From positions 2,420,501 through 2,484,500 of the forward strand of contig CM077599.1 in NCBI GenBank assembly GCA_039654915.1: DNA of 64,000 nt, read 5' to 3'. Numbering within the stretch: the first letter of the stretch is position 1; the number at the start of each line of letters is the position of its first letter. This DNA comes from Aquilaria yunnanensis. Taxonomy: Eukaryota; Streptophyta; Magnoliopsida; Malvales; Thymelaeaceae. Shown in pieces: positions 30,001 through 43,807 of the stretch. The position numbers and the translations under genes are program-made. The notes under the pieces are model-generated. The model saw nothing but the letters and a program-made list of their open reading frames with translations, did no database searches and was not told the origin of the DNA.

Positions 30001-33000
30001 AAAACAATCTCGGAATTAGTTTTTGTGCGTTATGACTTTTTGACTTAACCTAATAAGCATGATGCGAGAACAGTTATTTATTCCTTTATATATATGTTGA
30101 TAATAATTACTAGTAATTCAACTAGCTAGTTTAACTTTGTTAAAAGTCGTGCTTCAACTAATTAAATTAGTATTAATTGTCTCACAAGTCTAAATTGTTT
30201 AGCTGGTTGTGTAGTTCATCAAATTAGTTCCCTACCCGAACCCAAATCAACGTCTATGATCGGCTAGAAACTAAAAGTTGTGTACCGACCACATGATTTC
30301 ATCGTTTTTTTTTTTTTTTTTCTTTTCCCCCCTTTTCTTAAAACAAGTTCAAATTAATGATTTTTTTTAATAATCAGAATTAACCCGAAAGGCTAAGGAA
30401 ATAGAGAAGGTGCTAGCTAGGTTGTGTGCAGAAGAAACACACTGTCACGGAACAATGATGAACGAAAAACAATTGAACCCCCTTCATCGCGGGCAACAAC
30501 CTACGCTGCTATGCTTACCGAAGACTGGTCTGGGGAATTTTGAGCTCGAAGAACCTCTAATGCCTGGGAACTGTTCAAGAGGATGGTAATGTATTGTAAG
30601 GAGAATGGTTAAGTAGTTTTCACTGCCCCCAAAATAACCTCCAACTCTGCTACCAATGCCGATGAGCAATGTGGCAATATTTTTACTTTCTGATATTCCA
30701 CTGGTGCATTGGTTCCCATCCAAAGCTACGTTGTCACCCTTAAGTTTGAATATTTGCGCCAAGCACCACGCACCACAAAGATAACGGAATTTTGGTCTGA
30801 CGCATAACAATTTCCTAGCTTCCCAAGAATGGCACAGTCTGTTGGGAGGTCTACATAAAAGACCCTTTGATTAATGATTTTGTTTTTACCATAGACTATT
30901 GTTATTCTGTAAATATACATCCATTTGAACAAAAAAAAAAAAAAAAAAGATTGACAATAATACATATGTTTCTCTAAACTCATTATTGGTAAATGTTACT
31001 CCAATTACAGACCTTATGCATATGCTAGATGTGTTGAAGGTCCTCAAACATGGTTGTTAAAATCTTGATTTGAGTCTTAAAAACTTACTTTTTAGCAATT
31101 CTAAAAACAAAAATATCTCAAGTCTTAGTGGAACCTTATATATAGGTTAAAACGGGTAAAGTCTCAACTTTAGTATTAGAAATTTAAAAAATTAAATATG
31201 ATTTTATGTTTTTTACATTATTAGGTCAGATTTGCAAAAATTGGGTTAAAATATGATCGCAAGCCAAAAAAATATAAATCTATTATCCAACCCAATATTT
31301 ATATAGTCAAACCCAACTCATTTAAAGTTAAAATAAAAAAACTAAAGATAATTGAAAAAATAAAACACACAAATCATCACTTATTTTTCTCCTCAGACTC
31401 TTTGTGTCACTTAATTGTTCTCCTTTACTATAGCTTTGATAATTTTGGTTATCAAATTTATGTAGATGTGAATAAAGATGAAAAAAATGTCAATGCTAGC
31501 ACAAGTGTTTATATAAATGAGTTTGACATCTCAAATGATAAAATGACGACAGAAGAAGATGAATATATGAACTTTGAATATGATAATATTGATACTATCA
31601 TTAATCATGATGTTTTAAGTGTTCATTTAGATGATTGAGATGTGTTTAATTTCTAATTATGAATTGTGGATTTTAGAACTTGTTTTTCTTGTGTTATATG
31701 TTTATGACGTGGCACCTTTGATGATATTAAAGTATTAATAAGTAAAAATATTATATAATATGAACTTTGTAAAATAATTTAAATGATTATAGTTTTTCAC
31801 CTTTTTTAAAAACACCTTTTTGGTAGAATTTTACGACTCTACAACTTTTTACAACAGTAGAACAATAAAAATGACTCTAGATAGAAATCTGATTAGCACT
31901 TAATCCCCTCTACTATTTAATGTTGGGTATATAGTATCAATTTGCACACCATGACTGAAGTTGGAATCCGTTTTGTTAAGGAATCTTCCTCAGCCGAATC
32001 GTGTGTGAGGTTAGGTGTGACTCATAGTTTTGCTTCTAGAGCAAGTTTGCTCTGTCTCTGTGCTGTTTGTTTAGGTAGTTTCCTGGTCCTGGCTTTGTTT
32101 TGGTTTGTTATACTTATACAAGGATTTTGGGTTAAAGATGGTGTCAATTGTGCCAAGGCGGCAAAGTCTAAGAATTATAGGCAGTCGTAAAATATTTATA
32201 TATAGACCCGTCTAAGCACTATTAAATGTGCTTCTATATATCATTTCTATTTATATATTTTTGAAATAAAATTCTTTTATCTGGCATCGCTTGTTTATAA
32301 AACAAATTTGTGCATATTGTTTTTTGTTCATTTATGCTGTTTCGTTCCGTGAGTAAGGTATATTAGCTTGCTTTTTGCTGGTTTAATTAATTAACCTCTA
32401 TATACCTAATCAAGACTAGAAATTTCTTTCTTTCGATCATTTTTTTCTTTTTTTTTTTCTTTTTAACAGCAGAAAATTTCAGGCATCAGCATTTGGGGAA
32501 CACTATATGAGATGCTTCGTGCTGGGAGAGAGGCCACATCTAATTCTTTTCTACACATTTCAACTTGAAGAAAATCGATCCAATATCTTTATTATATATA
32601 TATTATCTTGCTTGACAGTAAACAAATAAAATAAGGTTTTAGAAAAAAAAAACATACAATGAAATAAGCCTCTAGTTTTTTTAATAACATTTATTTTTCA
32701 TTAACTATAGGTCATACGACATCTACTAATAAGATATAATGCTAAACTCTACAGGGATAACAAACTCACTCATGCCGCGCATTTATAACATTTCTGTGAT
32801 ACCATTTTATAGAGAGAAACTGTGTAAAATACAGAAGTATATCTAATATCCAAACCTGTAGATTGATAGGAAAAACATTCTTAGAAATATAGACACAAAC
32901 CTAGAATAATATTTGAATTAACAAACAAATTAACGAATACCAATACTTGTTCCACTATAAAAAAGCAAATTGGCTAACCCATGGGGTAGAACTTGCTGCT

Positions 33001-33151
33001 CCTTCCATTAATTTCTTGTTAATTGTACCGTGAAACATATGTATCTAGTGATTTAATCTGGAATATAGAAACAAAATAACTCAAGTAAATATATTATTTA
33101 TTTGTGCATGAACCAAAACAATCTTAATTAGGCCATATATATGTATATCTA
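27040..33151. other. intergenic sequence, no gene supported
   Basis: AT-rich DNA with a degenerate tandem repeat at 27446-27990, and several short open frames with no recognisable family (28264-28506 in a GC-richer island, 30484-30983, 31402-31638). Homopolymer runs such as those near 28905 and 30305 are common. I see no exon chain with consistent splice sites. Confidence 0.5.
27446..27990. repeat. degenerate ~90-110-bp tandem repeat, about five and a half copies
   Basis: Successive units start at about 27446, 27553, 27661, 27750, 27846 and 27957. Each has GAAAATTATGAGATATGTC-like sequence, then AATTTACAATGTATCAATGAAAA, AACTCAATAACTTATTCTAT and ATTTACTAGAT. Units differ by many substitutions and small indels, so the array is old. 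Confidence 0.75.
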
Positions 33152-33507
33152 AGGGTAAACTCTACTGGCCGTCCTTAAACTATATCTCATATTACTCAAT
33201 TATCCTCAAACTATCAAGTGTTGCATTGATTGTTCTTAATATATTTATTTGTTATTGTCTCATCTTATCGTCCAATACAACTGTTAAGTATGGATAGAAA
33301 AATAACATAGCTACTAATATGGTAATGAAAGCTTTTATAGCCACTAATGTGACATTATTTTTCTATCAATTTTTAATTGTGTGATAGATAACATGACGAA
33401 ACAATATTAATTAAATAATTTGAGAACGACTAATATAATATTTGATAGTTTTAAAACAATTAAATAACATGAGGTATAGTTTATGGGCGATAGGTGGATT
33501 TTATCCT
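33152..33507. mobile_element. Mutator-type MITE with ~85-bp terminal inverted repeats
   Basis: 356 bp starting AGGGTAAACTC and ending GATTTTATCCT. The two ends are inverted repeats for about 85 bp at roughly 70% identity (for example TAAACTATATCTCAT against the reverse complement TAAACTATACCTCAT). The flanks carry ATATCTA at 33145-33151 and 33508-33514. Long TIRs of this type are usual for non-autonomous MULE elements; no transposase is encoded. Confidence 0.8.
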
Positions 33508-34250
33508 ATATCTACCGAAGATTTTGAACCACAACATGGAGAAGATCTTGCATCAACAAGTGGGAACTTTGCAACAACATATCTTGAAATGATGATTTTT
33601 TTTTTTTTTGTATATATGTGAGTGTGAGTAGAGAAATATTTTACATTAATTATTAAGCTAGTAGCTGAAATAATCTGTCTTAAAGATCCATCATGTGCAA
33701 ATCATAACTCACATATGCCTAATTATTAATTTGTAAGCCATTTTATTTTCATCTTTTTTTTTTACTGGCAATAGAACTTCATAACTAATTTTTTTTTTCA
33801 CAAAAACAGAAAAATCCATCTTCGCTCAGCAAATATTATGAGCTTATATTTTGATCTTCAATTAGAGATAGGCAAAGTATGAATATTTTATGACGTGACC
33901 AGGACGCTAGGAGGGGTCACTGAAATTTAGCATTGTCCCCGCAATAAATGCAATATTTATAAAACATGAAACTATACCATCTGTTGAAAATTGTCCCTGA
34001 CATAACAAATATTACAAATATGTCTTTAAAATAACCATTTACTGCTAAATTGTCTGTCTGTTGCAAACTTTATCATGCGTCATACTAGGAAATCTATAAA
34101 TAATTTAAATAGACTAATTCTGTAAGAAAACAAAAGAAAACAAACTAAGATGGATATAATTTTTTATTTATAAAAGTGATTTACTTACTAAATTTTTAAA
34201 ATATGTTTATAGTTGTATTGCAGTGATTATCAATATTTTATGAAGCTAGT
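33508..34250. other. intergenic sequence, nothing recognised
   Basis: AT-rich sequence with T-runs and no supported gene between the MITE and the solo LTR. Confidence 0.5.
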
Positions 34251-37200
34251 TGTGGCAACGTGCTGGTCGTTTTCGGGAGTCGCCACCAATCGGTTTTCGC
34301 TCAGGTCGATTAGATACCTTAAAATGGTCTGCGAGAGTTCAAAGGTTCGGGAGTACGGTTACGTTAAAATGACTCTATTTTAACGCCCAAAATTGGTACC
34401 TTAGTTGATTTTAATTTTGTTTTGCTTGCTTTTAAATAACTTCAGTTAATTTTTAAACCGAAAATTTTAACTGAATCATCAAGACTTGGATTTTTTGAAT
34501 TAATGTGGATTTTTTTAAAAAAATCTTGGTAATTAATTTACATAATTTTATAATAAACTCGATATTTTTGAACCATGGATTCTGTCGAATCACCCGGTCA
34601 CAGAATTTGACGAAATTTTAGTTAATTATTACATAATTTAATTAATTATTTAATCCATATCATAAATTCTGCTGAATTATCAGAATATGGATTTTATCCT
34701 GATACTTAATTTTATTTCATTTAAAAATTTATATTTCTCCAAACCATGAATCCTATCGGATCACCCGAACATGGATTTTTAATTTAAATTCTTAATTCTT
34801 AATTTATTAAATTATTAATTTTAATTTTTTGTGAAATTTTTTGAATTTTTTTAATGATCTTAATGTTAATTTTATTTAAAGAAACTATTATATATATAAT
34901 TATATTTAATTTACTTTATTTTTATACTTTTTCTTTTATATACTTTTCTTTTTATTTGATGAAATATTTTTGTTTATTATATTTTTTAATTTATAAGTCT
35001 AAAAATATACATCTAATTGATAAGTCTAAAATATACCTAAAAAGAATATAATGTTTTTTTGTGGAATCATTTGGTTATGACTTTTTATATTTATTTAATA
35101 AAGGAACCAAAAATTTATATTTTTGTTATTTTTAAAAGAAATAAGTAAAATATAAAGTCTTGATATTCATATATTTATTTTATTTAAAAAAATTATTTTT
35201 TTTATTTTTATTCTTTTTACTGGATGAAATTTTTTTAAAGTAACTATCTAAAAAAATTAATTTTATTTTATGGATACTTCATTTGATTTATTATTTTAAA
35301 AAAATGTTTGATATTTTTCCAAACCATGGATCCTATCGGATCATTTGGATATAGAATTTAATTTAAATTCTATTTATGGTTAGTTATTTAATTAATTATT
35401 AATTTTTTGGTCATAATTTTTATTGGATTTTTAATGATTTTAATATTAATTTTTGGAAATTTTATTTTTTATTTTTGTTTATTCTTTTTAATTCGATGAA
35501 AGATTAAAAAAAAAAAAAGGTTATCTAATCTATAGATTTTAAAAATATACTTAAAAAATGATTTTACCCCTGGTTATGATTTTTATTAATTAATTTTTAT
35601 TTTTATTTTCAATAAAAAGGAATGAAAGGTTAACTTTTGTTATTTTAAAAGAAAAAAAAATATGTGTTCCAAAATAATAGAGGATGGGGAGCTTTGTTGA
35701 AAAAAATAAAAATGGATTCTTGATTAACCCTAAAAAAAAATATGTGGAATAACGTTAATTATTCACATAAAACAAAACTCTTCCTTTTTTTTATTTTTTA
35801 TTATTTTTGTTTATGGCTAAAAGTGAAATAAGTTTAACCATCCACATAAAAAAATTAAAATTGCATAAAGTAAATAAAGGAAAATTAAAGGACAATAAAT
35901 AAAGATAAAGTGGGGCCTTTTTTTTTTAGCCATCCACTTAAAAAATTAAAAAAATTGCATAAATTAAATAACATATGCAAATAAATAAATAAAAGCACAT
36001 AAAGTAAATCAAGGAAAATTAAAGGACAATAAATAAATAAAGTGGGGCTTTTGGCCATCCACTTAAAAAAAGTGCATAACTTAAATAATTGCAGAAATTA
36101 AATAAAGAAAAAGTGGGGCTTTTTGGCCATCCACTTAAAAATAAAATTGCATGAATTAAATAATTACAGAAAATTAAATAAATAAAGAAAAAGTGGAGCT
36201 TTTTGGCCATCCACTTAGAAGATAAAATTGTATAAATTAAATAATACATGAAAATAAATACATAAAGAAAAGCACATAAAGTAAATAAAAGGAAAATTAA
36301 AGAATAATACATAAAAGAAATAAATAAAAAATAAAGTGGGGATTTTAGCCATCCACTTAAAAATTAGGAGGTATAACCTTCCATAGAAAATAAGAGAAAT
36401 AAAATAAAATAAAATAAATAAATAAACAATAGATAAATAAATAAATACACAAGAGTTAATAATTAGTTTCTGCAAAAATAAAAAGAAAGGTTAGTGACTT
36501 GAATGTAAAAAATAGAAGAAGATGAGGTGTCAGAAAGGGGTTATACCAAAAAATTGATGGGTCAGAAATCGGGTTGGATCCGAGTCTGAAACGGGTCACG
36601 ATACGGTTTCGTCTTCGATTCGTCTTCTCCGGCGGTGACGGGACTGGTCGCGACCTGGGCTGGCTTCGTCGGCGACGAGCTGACGGGACAGAGGTGGAAA
36701 CGGCGGCCGGACGGGATGGCAATGCATGGGATGAAGACGACGGAGGTTGCGTATGGGACGGTGGCAACGTGCAACGGAAGGCGAGGAATGGAACTGACGG
36801 CGTGGCATGGGTGACGGCGTGACGGAGGGGCTAGAGAGAGGGCGACGGCGACGAGGCGGCAGCGTGACGGAGGTAGAAACGGCAAAGTGAAACGGAATCG
36901 GTGACGGCGTTGATTGGGAATTGTTGGATGGCAAACGGAGGGTGACAGCAGCACAAGGGGAAAGTTTAGGTTTTCTGGGAAGAGGGAGAAGAGGCAAGGG
37001 ACTAAGCTACAGTTTTTCCTTTTTAATGAAGAGCTCCAATCTTTCTTTTTTTCTTTCTTTCTTTGCATATTTCACCCCCTATTTATAGGGGAAGGGGCCT
37101 TGGATTCCTTTAATTATAAAAATTCAAATTTAATTAAAAATAGGCTTATTTCTTAATTTGGTAAAATGACAGTTTCAGTCCTTTACGTCTCTTTGACTTT

Positions 37201-37755
37201 GGGGATGTTCTTGAAACTTCTAATTGAGACAATGTTATCTTTTTCTGTCAATTTGGGCAAAAAACATCTGATTGGCCCAAAAATGACGTGAAAAATTACC
37301 AAATTATCCTGAAATTTTTTAGATTTTGTCAAATTTTCCTAAATTTCTCAGTTTTATCAGTTTTACCCCAAACTTTTCAATTTTGTCATTTTTTATGAAG
37401 TTTTCTTTTGTATTTCATACATACATATATACACACATATGTCATTTTTAACTAAACCCTTATAAAAAAATGTATTTTAAACTAATTAAATTAATTAAAA
37501 TTTTTTAGTAATAATAATAATTAATTAATTAATAATTAATTAATAATAATAATAATTTTTAATTTTTTAATTTTTAATTTTTTAGATATACACACATAGA
37601 TATTAACTTAACAAAATGCCCCCCCAAAACTTTTTGATTTAATTTTCTCTTTCTCTTTGTATAATAATCAATTAATTAATTTTTTTAATTATTTTTAATT
37701 TTTAATTAATTTTTTTTTCTAAAAAAAAAAGGTCGGATGAAATTGGGTGTCAACA
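34251..37755 (-). mobile_element. solo LTR of a second Ogre-like family, minus strand
   Basis: Begins TGTGGCAACGTG and ends GGGTGTCAACA, i.e. on the minus strand TGTTGACACCCAATTTC...GTTGCCACA, the same termini as the LTRs of the complete element. Inside, in the same relative order, are the conserved 3' terminal block (near 34260-34400), three copies of the ~38-bp hairpin motif, a GC-rich tract (36560-36960) and a TATA box (minus strand, near 37080). Overall it is clearly diverged from the complete element. There is no internal coding region, and 5 bp on each side (CTAGT and CCAAT) match at only three positions, so the target duplication is eroded or lost. The Arg/Pro-rich frames at 36456-37068 are low-complexity LTR sequence. 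Confidence 0.88.
35905..36365 (-). repeat. five-copy tandem amplification of the AAGTGG...CCACTT motif in the solo LTR
   Basis: Copies of AGTGGGGCTTTTTGGCCATCCACTT occur near 35911, 36041, 36111, 36194 and 36336, spaced 70-140 bp. The complete element's LTRs have this motif only once (near 3811 and 25032). It is a quasi-palindrome (AAGTGG..GGC / GCC..CACTT). Confidence 0.75.
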
Positions 37756-40218
37756 CCAATGATAACAACTTGTTATGTAAAATAAATTTTCAACTAAAAA
37801 TATTTTCATTTTATATAGATTTGAACAAAATATCTGATCGATGTTAATATGAATATTCATATTTACCAGTATTTCGACGTCTAACAGAATTTTGCAAATA
37901 GAATGACTAAATGTTATTCTAAACACAAATTCGCTATATTTGTTTCATGAATAAATTTACAATTTGGGGTATAATTTAGTGACAAACGATGCAATTTAGC
38001 TAAAAAACTTGAAAATAATCCAATATTTCTCCAAAAGTAGGAAACCTAGCCGCTCCACCTCCCTCAGCCTTTCAAACCTTCTTCCTCAACCCGTTTTGTA
38101 TCCTGCTTGGCTTGGCTCTAAGATCAAGTCTGGCTAGTCAATTGACATCACCCAATCTCCATTATCACTAATATTTGTTTGTGTTTACTTCTTCTTATGG
38201 TGATTCATTTCTTTTTTAAGACAAACTTGTTGGCGGACATCAAGTATCATAATTGGCTTGACAGTGGATTGTAAATCGTTGTTTTATTGACAGTGGTTTA
38301 GCTAAACCCAAAAAAGATATCACAAAATTTATAGTGACGGTTAGCAATATTCAAACAGTGGATCAGAGACTTTGTGTTTTATTTTTATTTTTATTTTTAT
38401 TTTTGTGTCTTGTTTTATTTAGCAATTGTTCAAGTGTTATGCTTGGATTGTGATCATTAGCTAACTGTATGTTAGTTTAACTCAGTTTGTTGGCTTGTTT
38501 GTTTGTTTGTTTGTTTTAATTTTTTCAGTCCATCTTTTCAAATTTGTAGACATGAATATTGAGATTGCCTGAATTATTTGTATTTTTTTTTTTTTGATAC
38601 GATATCTTTTGGACACATTGTAAAGCTTATAGCTGAGCTAGCTAATCTCTGTACTGTGTTTTATTTCTATTGTAAATATACATTGAAGATCACAACTTGG
38701 ATGGATTTAGAAAATTTTCCCACACACACACACAACATTCTTATAAAAGAAAAATATGAAATCTTAGTCTAATTTCAGCATATTTATGAAAAAATAATTA
38801 TTCATTTTACTTATTTTCTTAAATTATTGAAATCATTTGATAAATTCTAATGAGATCCATTCAAAAAAATTATTTAATATTTTTAAGAAAGTAAAAAATT
38901 CACTGCCTGAACGCCATGACACCTCCATATGTAGATCCATCCCTAATCACAATTACAACATACCCAGAACTACAATATATTTGCACAAACAAATATTGAT
39001 CCTTTCCAAACAAGTGATCTTATACAGAAGTTTACAGGCCTTAGCAACCAAAGACCTCATAATTAATTAGCCACAACAATGAACCTTCTGAAAGAGGCTC
39101 AGACAATGTCATGAGTTCTTTTTCTCCTCTTATTTTCATTGAGTGGCTATTTTCCATAGATATATATGTAATAGAAATATAGTTTAATAAATTATTCTGG
39201 TGGCACGGTTGTCAAGGCACTTAGAGGGAGAATGATATATTTTTATATTTTTTTACTAAATGATGTGAAAAAAATCTGTGTAGTGAGTTGATTGAATTTA
39301 ACATACCGGTCATCCTATACATAATTATGTGTCCATCAAATGTTTGACAGAGAAGCTCTAGGAAAATAATCTTAGTATCTTCCCGTATATTAACAACTAA
39401 TTTTTTTGCCCGTATATTATACATTTAATAAAATTTAACTATTTAGTTAATTTTTTTTCTAAAATAATGAATATAACAATCAAAGAATGATGATCCATTT
39501 AAAATCTAAAAAGTAAGTTTGATCTTCAACGTTTTTTTATTTTAAGTTCCCCAAAAACCATATAAAGAATAGAACATTAATCCTAGTCATCAAACTTGAA
39601 AAAGTAAATTTTAATTAATTCTTGAGAGTTAAATGGTAATAATAAAATATGTATAGTTGAAATGATATTTTATATTTTTTTAATTTTTAAATTAAGAAAT
39701 ATTTAATAAAAAATTACTTAAATTAGTTGTTAGTAGGCGAAGAGAATGAAAAGGGAAATTAAAATTCTAAAAATAGATTAATTTTATTTTTTTTAGCTAA
39801 ACAAAGGAGAGAAGATTAGTGTAATAAAACTAAAACAATACAATTAATTTCATCTAAACATATTTAAAAAAATTTTATGAAGCAACTATATATTACTATA
39901 TAGAAAAAGTACAAATCCATCAGTACTAATTCAAAAATGATAGAAATATTAGATAGTATGAGAAGTTTCTTTTGTTACAAAAATAAGAGAAACAATGGAT
40001 TGAAATGATTGTGTATAGAATTAAAAATACTTGGAGTTATATATATAAAGGCTAGCCATTTGGGCATCATAGAGACTTGAAAGTTTATTTTTCCTTTCTT
40101 TAACTAACAATCTCAGGCTAATTTATACTAATTATTTTTTTTCTAATTATTGTATAATTAGTTTTGGTTTAGAAAATTACATATTTAATGTGTAAATTTG
40201 ATATAAATAGTGGATCAA
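37756..40218. other. intergenic sequence, no gene supported
   Basis: AT-rich DNA with small simple repeats (TTTG units near 38490-38515, AC units near 38722-38735). No ORF of recognisable family. Confidence 0.5.
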
Positions 40219-43200
40219 ATTTATCCTTAAGAATTATAGTGCATGGCTCTCTGAAATGTGCAAGAGATCAGGTCTGCGAAAATCTCCCAAGGTATAATGG
40301 GCCTTCCGAATTATGCGCACTTATGACTAGGATACTCAAGAAATAAGCAAAAACAGTTGAACCAACAAAGACTAAAAGGAAAAGTGTTTCGAGGGAAAAG
40401 AGAGAACTCAAGTTGTGGATAAAAAATTAATGAAGTGAAAGCATGTATTTATATGAAGTAAAGAGGGAGAGACACACGTTTTATAAATAATGTAGGATAA
40501 ACAATGTATACCAAATGAAAAGGGGAGATCTGCTCTTTCTAAGTAATGTGGAATAAAGAACCATTCTCAAGGTTTGTCCAATGTGGGATAAATAAGCCCT
40601 TAAAAATATACTCCACAAACAACATTCCCCAACATTCAAAAATCCTAAACACAAGGTGTTTTTGCTAGTTTTAAAAAACAATGTGTCATGACTGGTGTCT
40701 ATTAGACTATGAATCAGTCCTAGAGACAATGAGACTTTAACTTACTGATTACTTAGTGAAGCTTATAGGTTCTATGAACCAAACACCCTTTTGTAAATTA
40801 AGAGATTCATTAATCACATTGCATCCCCACAATTTTTGTTGTTCATTGCAGTGTTGAGCTTTATCGACCATGAGCGTGTCTTGATTTTCACGAGTGCTTT
40901 AAAGATTCTGCCACAAATCTTATAAGAATGTCTATACTCCTATACTCATATAGGTGATTTCATCAAGTGTATATTGCACTAATACACCATCCAAAATAGA
41001 AAAAGGCTATGTGAATTATTAAGAGTTTTTACTCATCCTTCAATAAATATAGTTTAACATTATCTACACCATAGGATGGACTTTAAAGAAAATTCAATAA
41101 TGCTTAAAGGTCTAGTAGTAACTTGGTATTACCTATATGAACCTAATTTATGGGACGTCCAATCATATAGGTTGGGTTACCATTAATATCGAATCAACTT
41201 AGCAACAGTTTCATTCCACTCAATGTTTCATATATCATTTCCTCCCCAAAGATTTAGTCAAAAGATTGGCCAAACTCACTTTTGACTTCACATAATCGAT
41301 CAATGTAATGTCATTTTTAAGCAGTTACTTTACAACATCATATCTCAAAGGAATATGTATATTTTTGCCATTGTAATTCTTATTTTTGGCAATTACTATT
41401 GCAGCTTGGCAATCATAGTGCATAAACACAGAAGGCATTGATTTTATGCCTAATGGTATATCTGCTAAGAAGTTTTTCAACCACTCAGCTTCACTTCTAG
41501 CCATTTCTAAAACTATAAATTCTAAATCTATAATGGATCTAACAATGATGGTTTGCTTCGAAGATCTCCAAGATACAACATCACCACCAAGAGTGAAATT
41601 GTATCCACTAGTGGATTTTATCTCATCAGAATCAAAAATCTAATTAGCATTACTGTACCCTTCTAGTACAGTGGAAAATCTACTATACATGATACTATAT
41701 TTGATAGTATTTTTAAATATTTCATAATTATCACCAGTACATTCTAATGCATTTCATTCAAACTTTAAGTATATTTACTCAATCTAAACACAACATAGGC
41801 TATGTTAAGTTGAGGAAAGTTCATTAGATGCATTAGGCTTTTAATAATTTGTACACATTCTTATTAAGTGACCTGTTTTTCTTTAGTTTTCTTTAGTTGA
41901 GCATTTGTATCATAATGAGTACTCACAAGTGTCACATCAAAATTATTAAATTTTCTTAGAAGTTTTTCAACGCAGTGTTTTTTTTTTTAAACAACAAACT
42001 ATTTTCTTTCCTTATACTTTTAACACCCAAAGTCACATTGGCTTCCCTAGATTTTTCATGTCAAACTATGAATATAAAAAGCTTTTAGAGTGTTCGACTA
42101 CTTCAAAAGTAGTTTAAAAAATAAGTATATCATCTATATAAAGGTTAATTATTACACATTCACTATCTTCAAGTTTTGTGTAAACACATTTATCAATTCC
42201 AATAGTTGAAAAATCGTTACTTAACAAAACTTTATCAAAATTCTCATGCCACTGTTTAGGTGTTTGTTTTAATCCATAGAAAGATTTTCATAACTTGCAC
42301 ACTTTTGTTTCTTGTCCAGAAATAACATAGCCTTCTAGCTGAACCATGTATATTTCCTCTTGTCAATTCTTATTTAAAAAAGCAATTTTAACAACTATTT
42401 AATGTATGAAAAGTTTATGTACAAAAACAGGGTAAATAAAGCTCTTATTAAAAAAATTCTAAGAACTTATGCAAATTTGAAGTGATCAAAATTTTCTTTT
42501 TAAGTATAATCTTCTGCTACAAATCTTATTTTAAACTTATCAACTAAGCTATCAAGCATACGTTTTCTTTTGAAAATTCATTTACAACCAACGAGTTTAG
42601 CATCAGGAGGTAAATTTACTAAATCTCAAATTCAATTTTGTAAAATAGAGTTAATCCCATTTTGAATGGCTTGTTTCCAAAATACAGTTTCTTTTGAAAA
42701 AATTACTTTTGTAAAAGTTAGAGGATCATTTATAAGATAAGTGTAAAATTCATTTCCAAAGGAACTCTGTTTCCTTTGATTTTTACTCCCTTCAATTCTT
42801 TTATTGGATGTTCAGAGACATCTTAAACAATGGGAGATGAAAATTTTCATCTTTCCTTAAAGGAAAGATATGTTAAAATAACTCAACATTTTTTTTTAAT
42901 TATGGTGTTGCAATTCAACGCATCACATTTTAATACAAAAAAACTATATGCGGCAATATGCTTTGCATATCAAATGAACATGCAATCAAATGTTGTTTAT
43001 CCGATTTTAAGTTTTTTTTATTCAGGAAGCATAACATTTATGTGATATCCCCAAACTTTCAAGTACTTTAAGTTTGGAGGATAACTTTTCCATGTTTCAT
43101 ATGGAGTTACACCAGCCTTCATGATTCTCCCCACCAAAAAGTTTGATCTTTGAGATGTCGATAAATGGCTTAGCTAGTGTTGATAACGACAATGATGACA

Positions 43201-43807
43201 TAACAACAACATTTTTTGCAGCAGTAGTAGCTTTCTTGTAAAACTTGCCGTTGACAACAACTTTATCATAATTGACAGTAGTAACCTCAGTATCGACAAG
43301 TTTGTGATAGCTTGGATCCATACCATAATCCTTAAGATTGTCAGAAAATTTTGATGTCGAAAGACCACGAACCATAAGAGCAAAAATCCTGATGCGTGTA
43401 AACACTGTTCTTAAATATTATAATTTGTGACTCTCTAAAATGTGTAGGAGATCAGGTCTACAAAAATCCTCAAAATGCAACTAAGCTTCCGGATTGCATG
43501 CACTCATAACCGGGATACTCAAGGAATCAGTAAAACCAACTGGACCAGCAAAGACTATGAGGAAAAGTATTTTGAGGGAGAAGAGAGAACTTAAGTTATG
43601 GATGAAAAATTAGTGAAATGAGAGTATGTATTTATAGGAAGTGAAGAGGGAGAAACACACATTTTGTAAGCGATGTGGGATAATCAATATATACCAAATG
43701 AAAGAGAGACATGTGCTTTTTCTAAGCAATCTGAGATAAAGAATCATTCTCAAGATTTGCATAATGTAGGATAAATAAGCCTTTTAAAATACACTTCACA
43801 TACAACA
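40219..43807 (-). mobile_element. degenerate, internally deleted Ty1/copia retrotransposon
   Basis: Two diverged direct LTRs (about 40219-40624 and 43406-43807) share motifs such as GAGATCAGGTCT, GGATACTCAAG, AGAGAGAACT and GGATAAATAAGCC and end in ACAACA. Between them the minus strand still translates to copia fragments in the right order: a Gag-like start (KLFGGENHEGW, near 43100-43150), integrase C-terminus (TPYETWKSYPPNLKYLKVWGY, 43100-43000), scattered RT, and a good RNase H (STSGYNFTLGGDVVSWRSSK, near 41620-41560, then DCQAAI near 41410) with in-frame stops. Much of gag and integrase is missing. The LTR divergence shows that it is far older than the Ogre element. No target duplication was identified. 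Confidence 0.85.

Noticed and set aside
30484..30983. Minus-strand frames of 85 and 108 codons
   Set aside because: No domain recognised; the plus strand is interrupted by stops; no exon chain visible.
31402..31638. Acidic 78-aa frame that might be the end of a hAT-type transposase
   Set aside because: The resemblance is only compositional; no catalytic or dimerisation motif is visible upstream.
36456..37156. Six overlapping open frames in the solo LTR
   Set aside because: Equivalent GC-rich LTR tract of the second family; low complexity and unsupported by any protein family.
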